Position numbers and translations under genes: made by a program
Notes under the pieces: generated by a model
The model's database searches: none
What the model saw: only the letters and a program-made list of their open reading frames with translations
What the model was told of the DNA's origin: nothing
Assembly (NCBI GenBank): GCA_015999765.1
Contig: JAECQR010000001.1
Coordinates: 372,001-436,000 of the forward strand
Origin: Flavobacteriia bacterium
Lineage (GTDB): Bacteria > Bacteroidota > Bacteroidia > Flavobacteriales > Weeksellaceae
Direction of reading: 5' to 3'
DNA: 64,000 bases
In this document: in pieces, positions 26,957-36,550 of the stretch
Position numbering within the stretch: position 1 is the stretch's first letter
How the letters are laid out: every line of letters starts with the position of its first letter

Positions 26957-28282
26957 TTATTTTAAAACTTCTTTTTTAAATTTAGTACCGCGGTCTTCGT
27001 AGTTATCGAATAAATCGAAACTTGCACAACAAGGCGAGAGCAATACAGTATCTCCGCTTTTTGCGAGTGATTTCGAAATTTTTACCGCTTCTTCCATGCT
27101 TGATGTGCTGTAAATGAGTTCATTTTTGTCTTTGAAGAAATCGATAATTTTCTGGTTGTCGATTCCCAAACACACAATTGCTTTTACTTTTCTTTTTACA
27201 AGGGCTTCGATTTCCGTGTAATCGTTGCCTTTGTCAACTCCACCAACAATCCATACAGTCGGCTGTTTCATGCTTTCCAGGGCATAATAAGTAGCGTTTA
27301 CGTTGGTCGCTTTGCTGTCATTAATAAATTTTACGCCATTAATTTCTGCGACCTGTTCTAAACGGTGTTCTACAGCCTGAAAGGTCATTAATGAATTCCG
27401 GATGCTTTCGTTGCTGATTTTCAGTATTTTACCTGCTATTGAAGCGGCCAAACTGTTAGCAACATTGTGGTTTCCAACCAAGGCCAATTCATTAATTTTA
27501 ATCGAAAAATTTCCATCCAGGTTTATTGTCATTTTATCTTCAGTAATATAACCTCCTTCTTTCAGGTTTTCTTTCAGGGAAAAAGGAATCTTCTTGGCTT
27601 TGATTTCGAGTTTTTCAAGAAGATTCATGCTCATTTCGTCATCTTTGTTGTAGATGAAAAAATTATCGTTCTCCTGATTTTCTGCAATCCTGAATTTTGC
27701 CAGTGCATACTCTTCGTAATTGTAATTGTACTGATCGAGATGATCCTGACTCAAATTCAACAACAGAGAAATATAAGGTCTGAAATTCTGAATATCATCT
27801 AACTGAAAGGAGCTAACTTCCAGAACATAATAATCAAAATTCTCGTCGGCAACCTGTTTTGCGAAACTTTTGCCGATGTTTCCGCCTAGACCAACTTTAA
27901 GATCATCGTTTTTCAGAATATGGTAAATCAGCGATGTTGTTGTAGTTTTACCATTGCTTCCGGTAATTGCGATGATTTTGGCATCGGTGAATTCAGAGGC
28001 AAATTCAATTTCAGACGATAGTCTGATACCTTTTCTGTTGATTTTTGAAATAATCTCAGCTTTCTTAGGAATGCCGGGGGATTTGATAATCCAGTCTGCA
28101 GCGAGAATTCTTTCGTCATCATGTTTTCCTTCTTCAAACTCAATTCCTGCGTCGATCAAAAGCTTCTTGTAGTCATCCTTAATCAGACCTTTGTCCGACA
28201 GGAAAACCTCCAGGCCTTTTTTCTTTGCCAGGTATGCCGCGCCGAAGCCGCTTTCTCCGCCTCCTAAAACAACTATTTTCAT
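26957..28282 (-). CDS. murD: UDP-N-acetylmuramoyl-L-alanine--D-glutamate ligase MurD
   Basis: MurD adds D-Glu to UDP-MurNAc-L-Ala. The N-terminal UDP-binding domain begins VVLGGGESGFGAAYLA, the ATP loop is AITGSNGKTTTTSL, and the C-terminal domain includes INDSKATNVNATYYAL and LLSPCCASFDLFDNY, both typical for MurD. The 441-residue length is normal. It lies between mraY and ftsW. Confidence 0.98.
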   Translation of the reverse strand: MKIVVLGGGESGFGAAYLAKKKGLEVFLSDKGLIKDDYKKLLIDAGIEFEEGKHDDERILAADWIIKSPGIPKKAEIISKINRKGIRLSSEIEFASEFTDAKIIAITGSNGKTTTTSLIYHILKNDDLKVGLGGNIGKSFAKQVADENFDYYVLEVSSFQLDDIQNFRPYISLLLNLSQDHLDQYNYNYEEYALAKFRIAENQENDNFFIYNKDDEMSMNLLEKLEIKAKKIPFSLKENLKEGGYITEDKMTINLDGNFSIKINELALVGNHNVANSLAASIAGKILKISNESIRNSLMTFQAVEHRLEQVAEINGVKFINDSKATNVNATYYALESMKQPTVWIVGGVDKGNDYTEIEALVKRKVKAIVCLGIDNQKIIDFFKDKNELIYSTSSMEEAVKISKSLAKSGDTVLLSPCCASFDLFDNYEDRGTKFKKEVLK

Positions 28283-28315
28283 TTTTATGTTTTTAATGAC
28301 AAGCCTTGCCTGCCG

Positions 28316-29557
28316 CTATCTCACTTTTAAAGTAATTAAACAGATAATCGCAAATAAAACCCCCATAATAATCATTCGGTTCACAATTTTACTCTCGTGA
28401 TAACCTTCTTTCTGATAATGATGATGAAGAGGCGACATTTTGAAAAGTCTGTTGTTCTGGGCATATTCCAGCCCGTATTTTCTTTTTCTGTATTTGAAAA
28501 CTCCGACCTGAAGCATTACAGAGATATTCTCAATCAGGAAAATCCCGCAAAGGACAGGAATCATGAGTTCTTTCCTCAAAATAATCGCTAAAACCGCGAT
28601 CACGCCGCCCAACATTAAACTTCCGGTATCGCCCATGAAAACCTGAGCCGGGTAAGTATTGTACCAGAAAAATCCGATTACCGCACCCACGAGGGCGAGT
28701 GCAAAGATGGTAGTTTCACCCATATTCGGGAGGAACATGATGTTGAGGTAATCTGCAAAAATGATGTTCCCGGAAATGTATGCAAAGAACGCAAGTGTAA
28801 GCAGGATGACGACGCTGGTTCCCGCCGCAAGACCATCAATCCCATCGGCAATATTGGCGCCATTTGACACCGCTGTTACGATGAAAATTACCATTGGAAT
28901 GAATACAATCCAAGACCACTCGTGTGCTTCTTCGGGGCTCATCCAGAACAGGATTCCGCTGTAGTCAAATTCATTATTTTTAACGAAAGGTACGGTGGAA
29001 ACGGTAGCTTTCTCAGTCGGCATAAAGTTTTTCTCGATGTTATTTCTGTTGATCTCCTTTGCGTCTGCATATTTTCGTTTCACCGTAACATCAGGATGAA
29101 AATACATGAGAACTCCAACGATCAGTCCCAAACCAACCTGTCCGATAACTTTGAACTTTCCGCTTAAGCCGTCTTTATTTTTTTTAATCTTCTTTAAATA
29201 ATCATCAATAAAACCGATGGCGCCCATCCAAACTACTGAAATGATGAGTAAAATGATGTAAATGTTCAGAATTCTGGTGAAAAGTAAAACGGGGATCAAT
29301 GTCGCAAGAATGATGATTAAACCACCCATTGTAGGCGTTCCTTCTTTTTGCTTCTGACCTTCTAAGCCCAAATCACGAACCTGCTCACCCATTTGTTTTT
29401 TTCGGAGGTAATTGATGATTTTTTTTCCGTAAACCAAAGCGATAATCAGAGAAAGCAACACGGCCATGCCTGCACGGAAAGAGATAAATCTGAACATACC
29501 AAGTCCCGGAACGTGAATCCCGATGCTGATGAAATATTCGTAGAGATAGTATAACAT
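28316..29557 (-). CDS. mraY: Phospho-N-acetylmuramoyl-pentapeptide-transferase MraY
   Basis: MraY moves phospho-MurNAc-pentapeptide to undecaprenyl phosphate to make lipid I in the inner membrane. Conserved features are the early cytoplasmic motif [14 protein letters not shown], the catalytic [20 protein letters not shown] and the HHHY-type loop [11 protein letters not shown] near the C-terminus. The 413-residue length includes an insert of about 40 residues after helix 4 that is usual for Bacteroidota MraY. Confidence 0.97.
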   Translation of the reverse strand: MLYYLYEYFISIGIHVPGLGMFRFISFRAGMAVLLSLIIALVYGKKIINYLRKKQMGEQVRDLGLEGQKQKEGTPTMGGLIIILATLIPVLLFTRILNIYIILLIISVVWMGAIGFIDDYLKKIKKNKDGLSGKFKVIGQVGLGLIVGVLMYFHPDVTVKRKYADAKEINRNNIEKNFMPTEKATVSTVPFVKNNEFDYSGILFWMSPEEAHEWSWIVFIPMVIFIVTAVSNGANIADGIDGLAAGTSVVILLTLAFFAYISGNIIFADYLNIMFLPNMGETTIFALALVGAVIGFFWYNTYPAQVFMGDTGSLMLGGVIAVLAIILRKELMIPVLCGIFLIENISVMLQVGVFKYRKRKYGLEYAQNNRLFKMSPLHHHYQKEGYHESKIVNRMIIMGVLFAIICLITLKVR

Positions 29558-29596
29558 TTTCTTTGGTTTTCGGTTAATATTTGAGGTTCTCGAAAA

Positions 29597-31057
29597 TTAT
29601 TTCGACATCAGTTTTGCTAATTCCACAATGGTTTCTTTATCATCAAAATGGTGTTTTACGCCATTAATTTCCTGATAATCTTCGTGTCCTTTTCCGGCAA
29701 CGAGGATAATATCTTTGGGTTCCGCGAATTTAATTGCCATTTTCATTGCCTCTTTCCGGTCAGGAATTGAGGTGTATTTGCTGAAGTTCTGGGGTTCTAC
29801 GCCGGCTTCAATTTCTTTGATGATGGCTGCCGGATCTTCACTTCGGGGATTGTCGCTCGTAATGATTGCCAAAGTAGATTTTCTGGTTGCAATTTTCCCC
29901 ATTTCCGGACGTTTTGCCTGATCCCGGTCACCCCCGCAACCGAAAATCGTAATCAGTCTTTCGTTTTTTGTACGGATATCGTTGATAGAATCTAAAATGT
30001 TTTCAAGCGCGTCTGGCGTATGCGCATAATCGATGACAAAGAAGATTCCGCTGTCGGATTTCAACGTTTCAAATCTTCCTTTTACTCTTTTCAGTTGCGA
30101 CATCGCTTTCAGTACATCTTCTTCATGAAAACCGCTTTCGATAGCAACAGCATAAGCCAAAAGCAGGTTGTACACATTGAATTTTCCGGTTAGCGTAGTC
30201 CAGAATTCTTTGCCGCCAAAATTCAGCAGCATTCCGTTGAAATCTGCTTCCAGAATTCTTCCGTGGTAATCTGCCATGGTTTTCAGCGCGTAGGTTTTTT
30301 GCGTTGCTTTAGTGTTCTGCAGCATCACAGTTCCGTTTTTGTCATCAATATTCGTGATGGCAATTGCTTCCGGATTCAGTTCATCAAAAAACCTTTTTTT
30401 GGTTTTGATGTATTCGCTGAAGGTTTTATGATAATCTAAATGATCATGAGTAATATTGGTAAATCCTGCGATTTTGAAATTGAGGCCTTCCGTTCTGTTC
30501 TGGTGAATTCCGTGCGAAGACACTTCCATGAAAGCATATTCACAACCCACTTCAACCGCTTTTGCCAGCATTTGATTTAAGCGTACAATATCCGGCGTTG
30601 TGTGAGTTGAGGGAATAATCTCATCAGCAATGCGGTATTCCACCGTCGAAATTAAAGCTGATTTTAATCCTAAGTTTTTAAAAATATCAAACAAAAGAGT
30701 AGTCACCGAAGTTTTTCCGTTCGTGCCTGTAACTCCTATCAGGTTGAGTTTTTCTGAAGGATTTCCGTAAAAGTTTGACGCCAGTTGACCCAAAGTTTTT
30801 GAGGCGTCTTTTACCTTAATGTAAGTTATTTCTGGATTCAGTTTTTCAGGAAGAACTTCGCAAACAACTACTTTTGTGCCTTTTATGATGGCAGCATCAA
30901 TAAATGAATGTCCGTCGGTAACCGTTCCTTTCACTGCAACATACAGCGAGTTTTCCACAGCTTTACGGCTGTCGAAAACGATTTCTGAAATTTCTAAAGT
31001 TTTACTTCCGGAAATTTCGAGGACTGGGATGCTATTTAATAATGCTTCTAAAATCAT
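29597..31057 (-). CDS. murE: UDP-MurNAc-tripeptide synthetase MurE (meso-DAP type)
   Basis: MurE adds the third amino acid of the stem peptide. The ATP loop is GVTGTNGKTSVTTL and the central motif MEVSSHGIHQNRTEG is diagnostic. The specificity loop reads TSDNPRSEDP; the DNPR form is the one associated with meso-diaminopimelate rather than lysine, so this organism's wall should be of the DAP type. 486 residues. It follows ftsI after 4 bases. Confidence 0.97.
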   Translation of the reverse strand: MILEALLNSIPVLEISGSKTLEISEIVFDSRKAVENSLYVAVKGTVTDGHSFIDAAIIKGTKVVVCEVLPEKLNPEITYIKVKDASKTLGQLASNFYGNPSEKLNLIGVTGTNGKTSVTTLLFDIFKNLGLKSALISTVEYRIADEIIPSTHTTPDIVRLNQMLAKAVEVGCEYAFMEVSSHGIHQNRTEGLNFKIAGFTNITHDHLDYHKTFSEYIKTKKRFFDELNPEAIAITNIDDKNGTVMLQNTKATQKTYALKTMADYHGRILEADFNGMLLNFGGKEFWTTLTGKFNVYNLLLAYAVAIESGFHEEDVLKAMSQLKRVKGRFETLKSDSGIFFVIDYAHTPDALENILDSINDIRTKNERLITIFGCGGDRDQAKRPEMGKIATRKSTLAIITSDNPRSEDPAAIIKEIEAGVEPQNFSKYTSIPDRKEAMKMAIKFAEPKDIILVAGKGHEDYQEINGVKHHFDDKETIVELAKLMSK

Positions 31058-31061
31058 TTTT

Positions 31062-33053
31062 TTAATTCTGTAAACTCAGGTAAATTCTCTGGTTTTTATT
31101 GATGGTAGTTCCTTCCAGGGGAAACTGCTCTCTAATTCGTCCTACGCCTTTGTAATCAACCCGATATCCTTGGTTTTCAAGTTGTGGAATTACGTTTTTA
31201 CCGATGAGTCCAACAACTTTCGGCATCTGTTTTCCTGTAACAGCGATTTTCGCAGTAGGTTCTACCATTTTGCTGAGGTCAACTTTTTTATCGACCAACA
31301 TTTCCCTTTCGATATTCTGAGGAGTCTTAAGGAAAGTCTTTCCTGCGATCTCTTTAAAAACAGGTGCTGCAACCGTAGATCCGTAATAACTTTTAGAAGG
31401 ATCTGGCTGGTTAACCATCACGATGCACGTATATTTTGGATTATCGGCGGGATAAAAGCCTGCGAAACTCGCCTGATATTTTGCGGGTCCGGGTTTCCAG
31501 TACTCGAATCTTGCAGTTCCCGTTTTCCCGGCCATTTTCAAATTAGGTGTGAAAATACTTCTGGCGGTACCTTTTTCAACAGCTTTGGTCAAAGCGTTGG
31601 TCATCATAGTAATCGCTTTTTGCGAGGCCATTTTATTGACCATAACTTCGGGTTTTGCGCTGTAAAGAATCTGGCCGTCCTTCATGATTTTATCGATAAA
31701 AAGAGGCTTCAGCATTTTACCTTTGTTAGCAATTCCGTTGTAGAATGTTGTAAGCTGCAGAAGATTGAATCTTGATGAATAGCCGTAAGAAAGCGATGCC
31801 AATGTTGCAGCATTCCATCTTTTATTTTCAGGAGTTACAACGAAAGGTTTTGTGATTCCGGGAAGTTCGATGTCCATTTTTTCGAACATTTTCCATCTTT
31901 TCAGGTGATCCAGGAAGACCTGGGGCTTGTCTGCATAATATTGGGTAATCAGCTTGGCTGAACCGACGTTGCTTGATTTTGCCAAAACATCAGCGATTTC
32001 GTAAGTTCCGCCTCCGTGACCATCAGAAATTCTCTGTTTAGCATAAGTCCATACACCGTTTCCAACATTTACTGTTGTATTTTCATCAATAAAACCATCA
32101 TCCATTGCGGCCAAAAGGGAAACAGTTTTGAAGGTTGAGCCTGGCTCGGTAGCATCTTTAAGTGAATAATTGTAGGAATCTGCATACATTCCGGGTTCAG
32201 TACGCTTGAGATTTACCATGGCTTTTACCTTTCCGGTAGCCACTTCCATCACCAAGACAGAACCGTGATCTGCATCGAAATTGATGAGCTGTTTTTCAAG
32301 TGCTGAATGCGCAATATCCTGAATTCTTAAGTCAATTGTGGTGTAAACATCCTGTCCGTCAACAGGTTCCTTAACTTTCCAATAATCTATGGGTTTCCAT
32401 TGGCTGGAATTCACACGCTGCTCCAGTCGGGTTCCGTTGATTCCTGTCATGTATTTCGAGAAAGCGCCTTCCAAACCTGATTTTGCAACGCCGTTGTCCA
32501 TTCCGATCGTACCTGCGCCGATCTGTGTGGTAGCAAGTTCGCGTTTAAAGTTGCGGTCAATGATGAAACCGCCGCGGTTTTTTCCTTTTTTGAAAATGGG
32601 GAATTTTCTGATGCGGTCGTACTCGTCAAAATCGAGACCTTTTACCAAAGAATAATATTGGTTGTTTGCTTTTTTCTGCTGATCAAGCCGGTCTCTGAAA
32701 TAACTTCTAGGTTTCCCAAACATTTTAGACAAGGAATCTGTTAAAGCGCCGATATTATTAGAGTAAACTGTGTCTTTGACTGTTTTGAAATCGAGGTAAA
32801 CATCATACCGCATTACAGTAGTAGCCAGAATGGATCCATCTGCCGCATAAAGATTTCCACGAGCTGCTTTTAAGGTTGCTTCGCGATAATTTTTATTGAT
32901 GTAATCATCTTTAATTTCCTGAACATTAGTATTCTGCAGCATAATAATGCGACCTAAAAACACGACAAAAAGGATGAATGCTGCCCCGGCAAAAAGGTAG
33001 CCCCATCTCAATGTTTTTGAGCGCTTATTTTCGAATTCATTTAGTACTGCCAT
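31062..33053 (-). CDS. ftsI: Division-specific penicillin-binding protein FtsI (PBP3-type) with PASTA domain
   Basis: The class B transpeptidase that crosslinks septal peptidoglycan in the periplasm. One N-terminal transmembrane helix (about 18-37) is followed by the dimerisation domain and the transpeptidase with Ser306-Thr-Phe-Lys309 (SxxK), Ser360-Ser-Asn362 (SxN) and Lys510-Thr-Gly512 (KTG). A single PASTA domain occupies about 608-663 (MPKVVGLIGKNVIPQLENQG), which Gram-negative proteobacterial FtsI lacks but Bacteroidota versions often have. The gene overlaps ftsL by 17 bases, implying coupled translation. Confidence 0.96.
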   Translation of the reverse strand: MAVLNEFENKRSKTLRWGYLFAGAAFILFVVFLGRIIMLQNTNVQEIKDDYINKNYREATLKAARGNLYAADGSILATTVMRYDVYLDFKTVKDTVYSNNIGALTDSLSKMFGKPRSYFRDRLDQQKKANNQYYSLVKGLDFDEYDRIRKFPIFKKGKNRGGFIIDRNFKRELATTQIGAGTIGMDNGVAKSGLEGAFSKYMTGINGTRLEQRVNSSQWKPIDYWKVKEPVDGQDVYTTIDLRIQDIAHSALEKQLINFDADHGSVLVMEVATGKVKAMVNLKRTEPGMYADSYNYSLKDATEPGSTFKTVSLLAAMDDGFIDENTTVNVGNGVWTYAKQRISDGHGGGTYEIADVLAKSSNVGSAKLITQYYADKPQVFLDHLKRWKMFEKMDIELPGITKPFVVTPENKRWNAATLASLSYGYSSRFNLLQLTTFYNGIANKGKMLKPLFIDKIMKDGQILYSAKPEVMVNKMASQKAITMMTNALTKAVEKGTARSIFTPNLKMAGKTGTARFEYWKPGPAKYQASFAGFYPADNPKYTCIVMVNQPDPSKSYYGSTVAAPVFKEIAGKTFLKTPQNIEREMLVDKKVDLSKMVEPTAKIAVTGKQMPKVVGLIGKNVIPQLENQGYRVDYKGVGRIREQFPLEGTTINKNQRIYLSLQN

Positions 33054-33402
33054 CTGTACTGTCTAGTTTTATCAATAGTTTGTGTGGGTGGTTTTCCAGC
33101 GATAAAAGCGAGTCTCCCACCATTTCTTTACCCAGTTCCGATTCAAGTTTTACTTTGATTAAACGGCTTTGGGCATATGCGTTCCGGGATTTATATTCCT
33201 CGGTCTGTTCTTTAAGGTCGTTAACCAGTTCTATCTTTTTACTCACCAAGTGGTTGCTGTAAATCATAATCATCAGCAACAAAAAAACAAGCATAAAATA
33301 CCTGTAATGAATTTTTACTTCATCACGGTTCAGGAAATTCCCTTTAATAATATCAATAAAGGTTAATTTTTTCTTAGGGCGATATGTTGATTTCTTAGCC
33401 AT
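33037..33402 (-). CDS. ftsL: FtsL-like cell division protein
   Basis: A 121-residue bitopic protein: a basic cytoplasmic N-terminus (YRPKKKLTFIDIIKGNF), one transmembrane helix (YFMLVFLLLMIMIYS) and a periplasmic coiled coil (NDLKEQTEEYKSRNAYAQS). Sequence is too divergent for identification alone, but size, topology and position between rsmH and ftsI are those of FtsL, the partner of FtsB and FtsQ in the division complex. Its 3' end overlaps ftsI. Confidence 0.88.
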   Translation of the reverse strand: MAKKSTYRPKKKLTFIDIIKGNFLNRDEVKIHYRYFMLVFLLLMIMIYSNHLVSKKIELVNDLKEQTEEYKSRNAYAQSRLIKVKLESELGKEMVGDSLLSLENHPHKLLIKLDSTDGSTK

Positions 33403-33433
33403 TTATCTGATGAATGCGATCACTCATCTTTAA

Positions 33434-34327
33434 TTATATTTTTATTCCGACGCGCATTTTTGCACTTCTTGCGCGGGAATTTTCTTCTATTTCTGTCTGG
33501 TCCGGAACTGTTGCCTTGCTTTGAAGGAGATTGAATGCCTTCGCATAATTCCCATAAATATCTCGTGCCGGTTCTCCTTCGAACATTCCGTTTTTGAGGA
33601 AGCGTTTTACCAGGCGGTCTTCCAGTGAATGATAGGAAATCACAACTAGTCTGCCGTCGGATTTCAAAATATTATACGACTGCATCAGCATTTCCTTCAG
33701 TACTTCGAGTTCCTGATTCACTTCGATTCTAACTGCCTGAAAAACCTGCGCGAAAAATTTGTTCTGTTTAAATGCCGGAATGTAACTGAACAACTTCTTG
33801 AGATCCTCCGTGGTTTCAATAGGTTTAATTTTTCGGTGATGAACAATTTCGCGGGCCAGTTTTCTGGATTCGCGTAATTCGCCGTAATAGTAAAAAATAC
33901 CTGCGAGCTGTTCTTCTTCGTATTCGTTGATGATTTTTTTTGCGTCTAAGCCCTGCATCACATTCATTCTCATGTCAAGCGGAGCGTTGCTGCGTGTTGA
34001 AAAACCGCGCTCGGCTGCATCAAACTGGTGAGAAGAAACACCCAGATCTGCTAAGATTCCATCAACTTTGCTGATTCCATAAGCCATCAGGGAGTTTTCC
34101 AGAAATCTGAAATTCTGGTTGATGAGCGTGAATCTTTCGTCTTCAATGGTATTTTTAAGAGCATCCAAATCCTGGTCAAAGCTGTAAAGTCTGCCTTTGG
34201 ATGAAAGTCTTTTCAGGATTTCTCTGGAATGTCCGCCGCCGCCGAAAGTTACATCCACATAAATCCCGTCAGGATTTGTTACCAAATCATCAACACTTTT
34301 CTTCAACAAAACCGGATTGTGATACAT
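33434..34327 (-). CDS. rsmH: 16S rRNA (cytosine1402-N4)-methyltransferase RsmH
   Basis: RsmH (MraW) methylates N4 of C1402 in the decoding centre of 16S rRNA. The start MYHNPVLLKKSVDDL, the SAM loop VDVTFGGGGHSREIL, ILADLGVSSHQFD, RGFSTRSNAPLDMRM and VVISYHSLEDRLVK are all family signatures. The 297-residue length is normal. It is the second gene of the division cluster, directly after mraZ. Confidence 0.97.
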   Translation of the reverse strand: MYHNPVLLKKSVDDLVTNPDGIYVDVTFGGGGHSREILKRLSSKGRLYSFDQDLDALKNTIEDERFTLINQNFRFLENSLMAYGISKVDGILADLGVSSHQFDAAERGFSTRSNAPLDMRMNVMQGLDAKKIINEYEEEQLAGIFYYYGELRESRKLAREIVHHRKIKPIETTEDLKKLFSYIPAFKQNKFFAQVFQAVRIEVNQELEVLKEMLMQSYNILKSDGRLVVISYHSLEDRLVKRFLKNGMFEGEPARDIYGNYAKAFNLLQSKATVPDQTEIEENSRARSAKMRVGIKI

Positions 34328-34390
34328 TCTATATTATATTAAGGAGAAAGACTTCCCGACTAAAACTTTATTGTAATTTTTCTGCAACCG

Positions 34391-34858
34391 TTATTCTTCA
34401 TCATCAAAATTGATGTCGCCCATCACTTCTTCTGCAAGTTTGGCAAAATCTTCTTCTGAAGTAGCTATTACCGATTCGTACGCCTCTTTGTCCCAAATCT
34501 CGAACACTGCTCCGGCGCTTGTGATGACGATTTCTTTTTTCAGATTTGCGAAGAATGTTAAGTCCTTAGAAATCTGGAGTCTGCCAGCGTTATCGGGTTC
34601 CACCGTTTTCAATCCTGCGGTAAACTGCCTGATAAAGTCTGCATTTTTCTTTTGGAAACGATTCAGTTTATTAATTTTTTCCATCAGTTTTTCCCATCCC
34701 GTCATTGGATAAACTTCCAAACACGACTGGAAAACGGAACGCTTTACCACAAAAGAGTCACCGCCAAAATTCTCCATCTGTTTTACCAGTGATGAAGGAA
34801 GTTTTATGCGACCTTTGTCGTCGATTTTGCATTCGTATGTACCGATGAAATTCTTCAT
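34391..34858 (-). CDS. mraZ: Division/cell wall cluster transcriptional repressor MraZ
   Basis: MraZ is an AbrB-like DNA-binding protein that represses its own cluster. I chose the ATG at 34858 because MKNFIGTYECKIDDKGRIKLP is the canonical N-terminus; the longer frame would begin upstream of the promoter's -7 element. Two SpoVT/AbrB-like repeats are visible: CKIDDKGRIKLPSSL and, in the second half, VEPDNAGRLQISKDL. 155 residues. Two phased GTGGG repeats, the known type of MraZ operator, lie 35-50 bases upstream. First gene of the minus-strand dcw cluster. Confidence 0.95.
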   Translation of the reverse strand: MKNFIGTYECKIDDKGRIKLPSSLVKQMENFGGDSFVVKRSVFQSCLEVYPMTGWEKLMEKINKLNRFQKKNADFIRQFTAGLKTVEPDNAGRLQISKDLTFFANLKKEIVITSAGAVFEIWDKEAYESVIATSEEDFAKLAEEVMGDINFDDEE

Positions 34859-34864
34859 TTGGGA

Positions 34865-34907
34865 CAAATTTATATAAAAATTTCTAATACTTCCCACTTT
34901 TTCCCAC
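34865..34907 (-). promoter_or_regulatory. mraZ promoter with MraZ operator repeats
   Basis: On the minus strand two direct repeats GTGGGA (34902-34907 and 34892-34897) stand exactly 10 bases apart, the TGGGN-N5-TGGGN arrangement bound by MraZ. They cover the expected -33 region of a perfect -7 element TAAATTTG (34872 to 34865), so bound MraZ would block RNA polymerase. The -7 element ends 6 bases before the mraZ ATG, giving a leaderless or nearly leaderless mRNA. Confidence 0.75.
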
Positions 34908-35081
34908 TTTTTGACTTATTGTTAATAAGTTTTGAATAATCTAATTAAATGCTTGATTAAAAAGAAGTTATCTCTAATGATATTTTTTAGAAATATTTCA
35001 AAAAAGCAGTCAGTTTTTTCCTGAAAATTTTTATTTTTATTGAAAATTCGGTCATCTAAATAATAGTTGGTCTTTAATTTG

Positions 35082-35089
35082 TATTTTTG
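35082..35089 (+). promoter_or_regulatory. -7 promoter element before alpha/beta hydrolase
   Basis: TATTTTTG followed by C is an exact TAnnTTTG match, ending 21 bases before the chosen ATG at 35111. It overlaps the in-frame TTG at 35087, arguing against that earlier start. Confidence 0.5.
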
Positions 35090-35110
35090 CAGGGCTTAGT
35101 AAGCATTCCT

Positions 35111-35875
35111 ATGAGATTTATTACGAAAAAAGAAAAAAAATACTCTTTCATTGAAGCTGGAGAAGGGCATCCGTTGATTCTATTACACGGACTAATGGGA
35201 GGATTAAGCAATTTTGACAAAACGGTAAAATTTTTTTCAGAAAGAGGGTATAAGGTTTTTGTACCTGTACTGCCTATTTATGAGTTACCTGTTTTACACA
35301 CCAATCTTACTACGATCGCGAAATATGTAGCGAAATTTATTGAAGAAAAAGCAGACCAGCCGGTAACTGTTGTAGGAAACTCTATGGGTGGGCATATTGG
35401 CCTGATCCTTACTCTTGCCAGGCCCGAACTTGTTGCGAACTTGGTTCTTACAGGAAGTTCAGGATTATACGAAAGGACTTTTGGTGACAGTTTTCCGCGT
35501 AAATCCGATAAAGAATACATCAGAAAAAAAACTCAGGAAGTGTTTTACGATCCAAACGTCGCTACAGACGAGTTGGTAGATGAGGTTTTTTCGGTAGTTA
35601 ATGACAGAATGAAGGGCATTAAAACAGTTATGCTTGCAAGAAGTGCTATTAAACACAACATGTTGCACGATTTGCCGAAAATTACAAAACCAGTATGTCT
35701 GATCTGGGGGAAAGAAGATAATGTTACGCCACCGGAAGTTGCGGTAGATATGAATAAATTCCTTCCTAATTCAGACCTGTTTTGGATTGAAAATTGTGGG
35801 CATGCTGCGATGATGGAAAAGCCCGATGAATTCAATGAAATTCTGTACAGTTGGCTGCAAAAATTAGAAAAATAA
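35111..35875 (+). CDS. Alpha/beta hydrolase
   Basis: A 254-residue alpha/beta-hydrolase. The oxyanion segment is LILLHGLMGGLSNFD, the nucleophile elbow is VVGNSMGGHIGL (Ser in GNSMGG), the acid lies in VCLIWGKEDNVTPP and the histidine in ENCGHAAMMEKPDE, so the triad is complete. No signal peptide, so cytoplasmic. The substrate is unknown; relatives include esterases and C-C hydrolases. I chose ATG 35111 because the TTG at 35087 overlaps a promoter element. It is divergent from mraZ and upstream of engB. Confidence 0.85.
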   Translation: MRFITKKEKKYSFIEAGEGHPLILLHGLMGGLSNFDKTVKFFSERGYKVFVPVLPIYELPVLHTNLTTIAKYVAKFIEEKADQPVTVVGNSMGGHIGLILTLARPELVANLVLTGSSGLYERTFGDSFPRKSDKEYIRKKTQEVFYDPNVATDELVDEVFSVVNDRMKGIKTVMLARSAIKHNMLHDLPKITKPVCLIWGKEDNVTPPEVAVDMNKFLPNSDLFWIENCGHAAMMEKPDEFNEILYSWLQKLEK

Positions 35876-35909
35876 GGTGGGAGTTTTTAACTTCCATTTT
35901 TTATTTAAT

Positions 35910-35917
35910 TAAATTTG
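35910..35917 (+). promoter_or_regulatory. -7 promoter element before engB
   Basis: TAAATTTG is an exact TAnnTTTG match ending 13 bases before the chosen engB ATG at 35930. Confidence 0.4.
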
Positions 35918-35929
35918 AAAAAAAATAAA

Positions 35930-36550
35930 ATGGTTATCAAGACAGCAGAGTTTGTAAAGAGTAGTGGGAGATGGCAGGATTGCCCAGAGGCTAACTTGCC
36001 GGAGTATGTATTCATCGGCAGGTCGAATGTGGGAAAATCATCGCTGATCAATGCGATGCTGAATCATAAAGATCTTGCTAAAACGTCTCAAACTCCAGGA
36101 AAAACACAGCTAATTAATCATTTCGTCATTAATGAATCCTGGTATCTTACCGATTTGCCCGGTTACGGCTATGCCCGAGTATCAAAAAGTATGAGAAAGG
36201 ATTTCGAAAAGCTGATCACCAACTATATATTGAACCGAAAAAATCTGGTTAATCTCTTTGTACTTGTAGACGCAAGGCATACCCCGCAAAAGATCGATAT
36301 CGAGTTTATAGAATGGTGTGGCGAAAATGGGGTGCCGTTTTCAATTGTTTTTACAAAGGCAGACAAAGTAAAACCCAATACAGTTATTACTAACGTAGAA
36401 AACTATAAAAACGAACTTCTTAAAACCTGGGAAGACCTGCCCGAAATTTATGTTACTTCTGCTGAAAAGAAGGAGGGAGGTGACGCGATTCTTAAATTCA
36501 TTTCTGATACCAATACTTTTTTAACTAATAATAAAGTCAATTTTCAGTAA
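35930..36550 (+). CDS. engB: Ribosome biogenesis GTPase EngB (YihA/YsxC)
   Basis: EngB is an essential small GTPase for assembly of the large ribosomal subunit. G1 is IGRSNVGKSSLINAM, G2 includes TSQTPGKTQLINHF, G3 is LTDLPGYGYARV, G4 is VFTKADKVK and G5 is TSAEKKEG. About 206 residues. ATG 35930 is chosen over the TTG at 35915, which overlaps the promoter element. Its stop codon overlaps the ATG of the GNAT gene by one base (TAATG), so the two are translationally coupled. Confidence 0.96.
   Translation: MVIKTAEFVKSSGRWQDCPEANLPEYVFIGRSNVGKSSLINAMLNHKDLAKTSQTPGKTQLINHFVINESWYLTDLPGYGYARVSKSMRKDFEKLITNYILNRKNLVNLFVLVDARHTPQKIDIEFIEWCGENGVPFSIVFTKADKVKPNTVITNVENYKNELLKTWEDLPEIYVTSAEKKEGGDAILKFISDTNTFLTNNKVNFQ

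Noticed and set aside
31170-31775. Plus-strand open frame inside ftsI
   Set aside because: It lies antisense to the conserved transpeptidase and PASTA region and has biased Phe/Arg/Cys content without any domain.
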